Assembly: GCA_947627125.1 (NCBI GenBank)
Contig: CANQUY010000068.1
Location: forward strand, 1 to 9,493
DNA from: an uncultured Clostridia bacterium
GTDB lineage: Bacteria > Bacillota > Clostridia > Christensenellales > Borkfalkiaceae
DNA length: 9,493 nucleotides
Reading direction: 5' to 3'
The notes below the pieces were generated by a model. It was not told the origin of the DNA, searched no databases, and saw only the letters and a list, made by a program, of their open reading frames with translations. This document shows positions 6,332 to 9,493 of this stretch, piece after piece. A program made the translations under genes and the position numbers. The first letter of the stretch is position 1. Every line of letters starts with the position of its first letter.

Positions 6332-6588
6332 ATCCTGAGGGTGAAGCCCGAAGGATCCCCTCAAACGCACGGGAGCAGCCGCCGCATCATTCTGAGAAAC
6401 GGAGAAAGAACGAAGTCATAAAAACTTAACCCGAAGAATCTCGCGGCGAATGTCCGTAAAAGTGCGGCGAGATTAGGTCGATCACCGTAGAATGCGTTAT
6501 ACTTTCCTTCTCAGCATGACGTCGCACCGACAAAAGTCTGTAAGTCCAAGGGGATTCTTCGGTCGCCGGCGCTCCCTCAGAATGAGCG
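6327..6588. repeat. Composite hairpin repeat, copy D (complete, with inverted ends)
   Basis: CGCTCATCCTGAG (6327-6339) and CTCAGAATGAGCG (6576-6588) are inverted ends matching at 12 of 13 positions. Inside, in order: the linker AAACGCACGGGAGC (6363-6376), class Y (6381-6447, ends GCCGC/GCGGC), class X in reverse (6462-6527, ends GTGCGGCG/CGTCGCAC with one G-T pair), the linker AGTCTGTAAG (about 6535-6544) and a reverse CATTCTGAG-type unit. One inner stem of its X unit has decayed (AGATTAGG in place of AGATGCTT). The element ends 9 nt before the stop of the minus-strand gene. Confidence 0.85.
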
Positions 6589-6596
6589 GGGGCTCT

Positions 6597-7040
6597 TCAC
6601 TTGATCTTGCTCTTCCACACCTTTTCAAACCTTTCCTCGGCGGCAAGAAGGTCGCGGGCGAGCGCCTCAATGCTCTCATCCGCCTCGTCGCGGCTCATCT
6701 CCGAGAGGGTGGACTTGAGCGCGGTGATCCCCATCACCGTCCCCTGCACCATCATCTCCGCAATGTGCGCGGAGGAATCGTCCTTCATCGTGCTCATCTT
6801 GATGCTCGACCACATCATCGCTTTCTTGATGGGCCCGGGGTTCTTGAGCTCAATGCCCTTGTCCCGCGCAAGCGTCGCCGCCTTTCCGCAGAACTGTTCA
6901 TACTCCTCGTGCTCCCGCATCAGCTCTTCGCGGAGCTCCGTTTCCTCCGTTTCGGGCAGAATGTCCGTGATGGATTGCAGGGCCAGCTGGCAGTTGCGGT
7001 GGATCTCCGCCAACACTTCTTCACTTTTTTTGATTTCCAT
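6597..7040 (-). CDS. Small all-helical protein of unknown function
   Basis: The 147-residue product is acidic, Met- and Glu-rich, has no signal peptide or membrane segment, and reads as amphipathic helices separated at about residues 28-33 and 66-72. The core MMWSSIKMSTM (75-85), HIAEMMVQGTVMGI (92-105) and TALKSTLSEM looks conserved in style. I recall similar uncharacterised helical-bundle proteins in gut Clostridia, but cannot confirm this. It does not show the full ExxH ligand pattern of ferritin-like proteins, although EHEEY (43-47) and HIAE (92-95) are present. It has a good ribosome binding site (AAGGAGAT on the minus strand, 7052-7045) and a candidate extended -10 promoter. It is transcribed away from rplU, and its 3' end abuts repeat copy D. 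Coding status is well supported; function is not assigned. Confidence 0.82.
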   Translation of the reverse strand: MEIKKSEEVLAEIHRNCQLALQSITDILPETEETELREELMREHEEYEQFCGKAATLARDKGIELKNPGPIKKAMMWSSIKMSTMKDDSSAHIAEMMVQGTVMGITALKSTLSEMSRDEADESIEALARDLLAAEERFEKVWKSKIK

Positions 7041-7096
7041 ATCGATCTCCTTATGGCAGAAGTTTGTGTTTTTTGCACGTTTGTATGCAAAACCGC

Positions 7097-7125
7097 TTGA
7101 CTTTTTGCTCTCCCTATGCTAAATT
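7097..7125 (+). promoter_or_regulatory. Promoter of rplU-rpmA
   Basis: TTGACT at 7097-7102 and TAAATT at 7120-7125 have a 17-bp spacer, and TG at 7117-7118 makes an extended -10. The start is predicted near 7132, giving a leader of about 95 nt before rplU. The -10 overlaps a -10 on the opposite strand. Confidence 0.75.
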
Positions 7126-7131
7126 ATACCA
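7123..7131 (-). promoter_or_regulatory. Candidate extended -10 promoter of the minus-strand gene
   Basis: Read on the minus strand the bases are TGGTATAAT, a perfect extended -10. No -35 match is found at 16-18 bp. The start would be near 7116, giving a leader of about 75 nt before the ATG at 7040. It shares bases 7123-7125 with the plus-strand -10, so polymerase could not occupy both at once. Confidence 0.5.
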
Positions 7132-7226
7132 TGAGCCGCTAAGAACGGGCTTTTTAAGCGTCTGTTTTTGAAGGACAGGCCGCCTATGATATCTTGCGAG
7201 ACCGGGAAGAGGAGGTAAAAGCGAAA
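7132..7226 (+). promoter_or_regulatory. Structured 5' leader of rplU, probable ribosomal protein L21 leader
   Basis: The leader holds a hairpin at 7158-7183: GCGTCTGT (7158-7165) pairs with ACAGG and CGC (7175-7179, 7181-7183), with one bulged C and one G-U pair. A smaller hairpin lies at 7134-7151 (AGCC/GGCT). AGCG at 7157-7160 could instead pair with CGCT at 7137-7140, giving an alternative fold. An L21 leader RNA family is known from Firmicutes and is thought to bind L21 for feedback control; the position fits, but I could not test the consensus. The ribosome binding site AGGAGGT is at 7210-7216. Confidence 0.6.
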
Positions 7227-7532
7227 ATGTACGCAATCATCGAAAACGGCGGGAAGCAGTACAAAGTTTCCGAGGGCGACGTCCTGAAGGTTGAAAAACT
7301 CAACGCGGAAGTCGGCGCCGAAGTCACTTTCAACGTCGTGATGCTCGCGGACGGGGAATCCGTCAAAGTGGGCGAAGAGGCAGCTTCCGCAAAGGTGACC
7401 GCGACCGTTCAGGCGCAGGATAAGTACAAGAAGATCATTGTCTTTAAGTATAAGTCCAAGAAGAACGAGCGCAAGAAGCAGGGCCATCGCCAGCCGTTCA
7501 CCGCTGTCAAGATCGAAAAGATCACCCTTTAA
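7227..7532 (+). CDS. rplU: 50S ribosomal protein L21
   Basis: Large-subunit protein that binds 23S rRNA. The 101-residue product has the usual length (about 102) and the family features: MYAIIENGGKQYKV at the start, a middle strand region, and the basic C-terminal stretch KYKSKKNERKKQGHRQPFT followed by VKIEKI. The ATG at 7227 follows AGGAGGT at 7210-7216 and gives the canonical MYAII start; an in-frame start at 7194 is rejected. It is the first gene of a two-gene operon with rpmA, 51 nt downstream. Regulation is likely through the structured leader. Confidence 0.98.
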   Translation: MYAIIENGGKQYKVSEGDVLKVEKLNAEVGAEVTFNVVMLADGESVKVGEEAASAKVTATVQAQDKYKKIIVFKYKSKKNERKKQGHRQPFTAVKIEKITL

Positions 7533-7537
7533 CAGCA

Positions 7538-7551
7538 AGGAGTTCGCTCCT
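7538..7551 (+). other. UUCG hairpin between rplU and rpmA
   Basis: AGGAG (7538-7542), TTCG (7543-7546) and CTCCT (7547-7551) form a 5-bp stem capped by the very stable UUCG tetraloop, 6 nt after the rplU stop. It has no T-run, so it is not a terminator. It hides an AGGAG sequence and may mark or protect the 3' end of the rplU message. Confidence 0.55.
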
Positions 7552-7583
7552 CGCGGGAATTCAGAAATAAGGAGAATGGAAAA

Positions 7584-7850
7584 ATGTTTTTTATCCGTTT
7601 ATTCGCGCATAAAAAAGGTACCGGTTCCTCCCACAACGGGCGCGACTCTGAGGCGAAACGGCTCGGCGTCAAGCGTCAGGACGGGCAGGAAGTGCACGCG
7701 GGCAGCATTCTCGTGCGTCAGAGAGGCACAAAGATCTACCCCGGCAACAACGTCGGCATCGGCGGAGATGATACGCTCTTCGCCCTCAAGGACGGCGTCG
7801 TGAAGTACGAGCGCAAGGGAAAAGACAAGAAGCAAGTAAGCGTCTATTGA
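7584..7850 (+). CDS. rpmA: 50S ribosomal protein L27 with cleavable N-terminal extension
   Basis: Large-subunit protein near the peptidyl-transferase centre. The 88-residue product matches L27 throughout: HKKGTGSSHNGRDSEAKRLG, AGSILVRQRGTKIYPG, NVGIGGDDTLFAL and a lysine-rich C-terminus. Residues 1-8 (MFFIRLFA) precede the mature HKKG start. In Firmicutes such extensions, ending in FFA or LFA, are removed by the cysteine protease Prp, and the cut would fall after Ala8. The ribosome binding site AAGGAG is at 7569-7574. Prp (ysxB) normally lies between rplU and rpmA but is absent here, and obgE, the common next gene, is replaced by a terminator and repeats. Confidence 0.98.
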   Translation: MFFIRLFAHKKGTGSSHNGRDSEAKRLGVKRQDGQEVHAGSILVRQRGTKIYPGNNVGIGGDDTLFALKDGVVKYERKGKDKKQVSVY

Positions 7851-7858
7851 GATGTAAC

Positions 7859-7886
7859 CGCTCCGCATTCCGCGGAGCGTTTTTTT
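7859..7886 (+). terminator. Intrinsic terminator of rplU-rpmA
   Basis: CGCTCCGC (7859-7866) and GCGGAGCG (7872-7879) form a perfect 8-bp stem with a 5-nt loop, directly followed by seven T (7880-7886). It begins 9 nt after the rpmA stop. Confidence 0.95.
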
Positions 7887-7890
7887 GTGC

Positions 7891-7990
7891 CCGCCCCTCG
7901 GCTCCCCTCATAGGGGAGCTGTCACGCAGTGACTGAGGGGTTTTGGGACACCTTCCCCCTTCGGGGTACTTGCCCTGAAAGGGGCAGCGA
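7891..7990. repeat. Tandem-hairpin intergenic repeat, second family
   Basis: GCTCCCCT (7901-7908) and AGGGGAGC (7912-7919) form a hairpin, and GTCAC (7921-7925) with GTGAC (7929-7933) forms another immediately after. CCCCTCA (7904-7910) can alternatively pair with TGAGGGG (7934-7940), enclosing the second hairpin. A further segment contains CCCCCTTCGGGG (about 7955-7966) and GCCC...GGGGC (about 7972-7985). It resembles the block at 1588-1715. No gene is seen. Confidence 0.7.
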
Positions 7991-7995
7991 GGCCT

Positions 7996-8281
7996 GCTCA
8001 TCCTGAGCGCAGCGAAGGATCCCATAAAACGCACGGAAGTAGCCCCGCGTCATTCTGAGAAACGGAGAAAGAACGCAGTCATAAAAACTTAACCCGAAGA
8101 ATCTCGCGGGGCGTATACGGACACAATGCGGCGAGATGCTTCGGTACAACCCTCGTAGACTGCGTTCTACTCTCCTTCTCAGCATGACGCCGCTCCGACA
8201 AAAGTCCGTAAGCCCAATGGGATTCTTCGGTCGCTCGCGCTTCCTCAGAATGAGCGGTGGCCCCGTTTCCACAGAATGAGC
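7996..8281. repeat. Composite hairpin repeat, copy E (complete)
   Basis: It starts with GCTCATCCTGAG (7996-8007) paired with GGATCCC (class Z), then the linker AAACGCACGGAAGT (8027-8040). Class Y follows at 8042-8112 (ends GCCCCGCG/CGCGGGGC) and class X in reverse at 8128-8193 (66 bp, ends GCGGCG/CGCCGC). The linker AGTCCGTAAG (about 8202-8211) and a reverse unit ending CAGAATGAGC (8245-8254) come next, with a second CAGAATGAGC at 8272-8281. It ends 9 nt before the promoter of the aldo/keto reductase. Confidence 0.85.
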
Positions 8282-8289
8282 ACGGACCC

Positions 8290-8318
8290 TTGACAAAAGA
8301 GCGGGACTATGCTATAAT
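8290..8318 (+). promoter_or_regulatory. Consensus sigma-A promoter of the aldo/keto reductase
   Basis: TTGACA (8290-8295) and TATAAT (8313-8318) are perfect hexamers with a 17-bp spacer. Seven bases beyond the -10 is 8325, the A of the ATG, so the mRNA is predicted to be leaderless. The layout is identical to the promoter at 307-335. Confidence 0.9.
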
Positions 8319-8324
8319 CAAAGC

Positions 8325-9188
8325 ATGAAAATCGAAACATATCCGCTGAAAAACGGCATGGTGATCCCCAAGATCGGGCTCGGGACATTCCGCATCACGC
8401 CCGACGACTGCGAAAAGACGGTGTCCGCCGCCATTCAAAGCGGTTACCGCCTCATCGACACCGCCAATGTCTACATGAACGAACGCGCCGTCGGCAGGGG
8501 CGTCAAAAATTCGGGCGTCGCCCGCGATGAAATTCTCATAGCGTCAAAAATTTGGCCCACCGAATATAAATATAAAAAGGCGGGCAAGGCCATCGACGCG
8601 ACGCTCTCCCGTCTTGGCGTTGACACCCTCGATCTCCTCATTCTGCACCAGCCCTTCGGCAGGGTGGACGAGGCGTGGCGCGCAGCGGAGGAGGCAGTCA
8701 AGGCGGGCAAGGTGAAACTCCTCGGCGTTTCCAATTTCGACGAGGACGATCTTGAAAAATTGCTCACTTATTGCACGATTAAGCCCATTCTGGACCAAGT
8801 GGAATGCCATCCTTACTGCCAAAGACGCACGCTCGGAGCGTATCTTAGGGAGCATGAAATCCTTCTCGAATCGTGGTATCCGCTCGGCAGCGGAAGCGTC
8901 GGGCTCTTTGCCGAACAGGCCGTTTCGGCTCTCTCCGAAAAGTACAAAAAATCCCCCGCGCAGATCATCTTGCGGTGGCACGTTGAGGAGGGCTATCTCC
9001 CCATTCCCGGCACAAAAAATCCAACTCATGCTGCGGAAAACGCAGATATCTTTGATTTTTCGTTGACGGATGAGGAGCTCTCATCTCTCCGCGCCCTCGA
9101 CAGAAACGAGCGCTTTTTCAAGATGAAGAAGTGGGTCCAGCGCCGTGCGGTGTTCTTCCAGAGAATGAATTACGAGAAGCAGAAATAG
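8325..9188 (+). CDS. Aldo/keto reductase (2,5-diketo-D-gluconate reductase-like)
   Basis: NADPH-dependent cytoplasmic reductase of aldehydes and ketones; the physiological substrate is unknown. The 287-residue (beta/alpha)8-barrel protein opens with the typical LKNGMVIPKIGLGTF. It contains the full catalytic tetrad: Asp45 and Tyr50 in LIDTANVYMNE, Lys75 in ASKIWP, and His108 in LLILHQP. Further landmarks are GVSNFD, DQVECHPYCQ, and the cofactor-binding IPGTKNPTHAAENADIFDF segment near the C-terminus. The length is normal. There is no ribosome binding site before the ATG at 8325, consistent with a leaderless message. The gene stands alone between repeats and the tRNA genes; no adjacent partner hints at a pathway. 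Confidence 0.95.
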   Translation: MKIETYPLKNGMVIPKIGLGTFRITPDDCEKTVSAAIQSGYRLIDTANVYMNERAVGRGVKNSGVARDEILIASKIWPTEYKYKKAGKAIDATLSRLGVDTLDLLILHQPFGRVDEAWRAAEEAVKAGKVKLLGVSNFDEDDLEKLLTYCTIKPILDQVECHPYCQRRTLGAYLREHEILLESWYPLGSGSVGLFAEQAVSALSEKYKKSPAQIILRWHVEEGYLPIPGTKNPTHAAENADIFDFSLTDEELSSLRALDRNERFFKMKKWVQRRAVFFQRMNYEKQK

Positions 9189-9220
9189 GGCTAATAGGGC
9201 AATTTCGCCGCCCAAAATAA

Positions 9221-9232
9221 CGCGGATCCGCG
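9221..9232. other. 12-bp perfect palindrome after the aldo/keto reductase
   Basis: CGCGGATCCGCG is a self-complementary 12-mer, flanked by direct CGCCGCC copies (9206-9212 and 9231-9237). No T-run follows the stem closely; the next T-run is at 9256-9262. It is not a convincing terminator. Confidence 0.35.
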
Positions 9233-9280
9233 CCGCCGAAAATATTTCAGAAAAATTTTTTTGAAAACAGATAAAAACGC

Positions 9281-9309
9281 TTGATTTATTCCGTTAGATA
9301 TGGTATATT
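9281..9309 (+). promoter_or_regulatory. Promoter of the tRNA-Val/tRNA-Gly genes
   Basis: TTGATT (9281-9286) and TATATT (9304-9309) have a 17-bp spacer, and TG at 9301-9302 gives an extended -10. The preceding 40 bp is rich in A and T tracts, as in UP elements of stable-RNA promoters. The start is predicted near 9316, 7 nt before tRNA-Val. Confidence 0.8.
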
Positions 9310-9322
9310 TATCAAGCAAATC

Positions 9323-9398
9323 GGAAGTTTAGCTCAGCTGGGAGAGCACTTGCCTTACAAGCAAGGGGTCATAGGTTCGAGCCCTATAACTTCCACCA
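9323..9398 (+). tRNA. tRNA-Val (anticodon UAC)
   Basis: The acceptor stem GGAAGTT (9323-9329) pairs perfectly with AACTTCC (9388-9394), the discriminator is A9395, and CCA is encoded at 9396-9398. The anticodon stem is CTTGC/GCAAG with loop CTTACAA, anticodon TAC at 9356-9358. The T arm is ATAGG, TTCGAGC, CCTAT. Confidence 0.97.
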
Positions 9399-9420
9399 TA
9401 CAGTGCGGATTGCTTTTTAT

Positions 9421-9493
9421 GCGGGAATAGCTCAGTGGTAGAGCGTCACCTTGCCAAGGTGAATGTCGCGGGTTCGAGTCTCGTTTCCCGCTC
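9421..9493 (+). tRNA. tRNA-Gly (anticodon GCC), end cut by the window
   Basis: The acceptor stem GCGGGAA (9421-9427) pairs with TTCCCGC (9485-9491), with discriminator T9492 and the first C of a probable encoded CCA at 9493. The anticodon stem is TCACC/GGTGA with loop TTGCCAA, anticodon GCC at 9453-9455. It follows tRNA-Val by 22 nt and shares its promoter; more tRNA genes may follow. Confidence 0.96.

Noticed and set aside
6492..7122. Plus-strand open frames opposite the helical protein gene
   Set aside because: They lack ribosome binding sites and have Arg/Leu- or Ser-rich composition, while the minus-strand gene has a good ribosome binding site and normal protein composition.
1..8281. CRISPR array
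   Set aside because: The repeats are dispersed, differ in orientation and length, and have no regular spacers or cas genes.
9206..9262. Terminator after the aldo/keto reductase
   Set aside because: The palindrome at 9221-9232 and the T-run at 9256-9262 are more than 20 nt apart, and the T-run follows A-tracts that look like part of the tRNA promoter region.

Overview
The window looks like chromosomal DNA from a GC-rich, spore-forming Firmicute of the class Clostridia, probably an uncultured gut-type lineage. The evidence is an apparent spoIVFA-spoIVFB pair (sporulation signalling), an rng-rplU-rpmA cluster, an L27 with the Firmicutes-type N-terminal extension, and AGGAGG-type ribosome binding sites. 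In Bacillus subtilis spoIVFA-spoIVFB lies directly upstream of rplU-prp(ysxB)-rpmA, and many Clostridia place rng beside rplU. This window keeps that ancestral order but has been broken up. No phage, plasmid, CRISPR or defence genes are visible.

Layout from left to right: (1) 1-310, intergenic repeats; (2) 342-1442, a PLP cysteine desulfurase behind a consensus promoter that appears to start transcription on the A of the start codon; (3) 1431-1784, repeats and an intrinsic terminator; (4) 1865-3422, a spoIVFA-like gene overlapping spoIVFB, with a possible sigma-E-type -10; (5) 3498-5003, RNase E/G with its own promoter; (6) 5017-5222, repeats; (7) 5297-6280, a membrane-anchored ComEC-type metallo-beta-lactamase-fold hydrolase; (8) 6296-6588, a strong hairpin and repeats; (9) 6597-7040 on the minus strand, a small helical protein of unknown function, divergent from (10) 7227-7850, rplU-rpmA with a structured leader and a terminator; (11) 7891-8281, two kinds of repeat; (12) 8325-9188, an aldo/keto reductase with the same leaderless promoter layout as the cysteine desulfurase; (13) 9281-9493, a promoter, tRNA-Val(UAC) and tRNA-Gly(GCC), the latter cut by the window end.

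The genes are mostly housekeeping or sporulation functions: sulfur transfer, mother-cell proteolytic signalling, RNA processing, ribosomal large-subunit proteins, carbonyl reduction and tRNAs. The two features most worth attention are not protein-coding. First, a composite family of hairpin repeats fills almost every gap between transcription units; its classes differ by compensatory changes in both the inner and outer stems. Second, two identically built promoters predict leaderless mRNAs in an organism whose other genes carry ordinary ribosome binding sites. I found no clear new multi-gene system.
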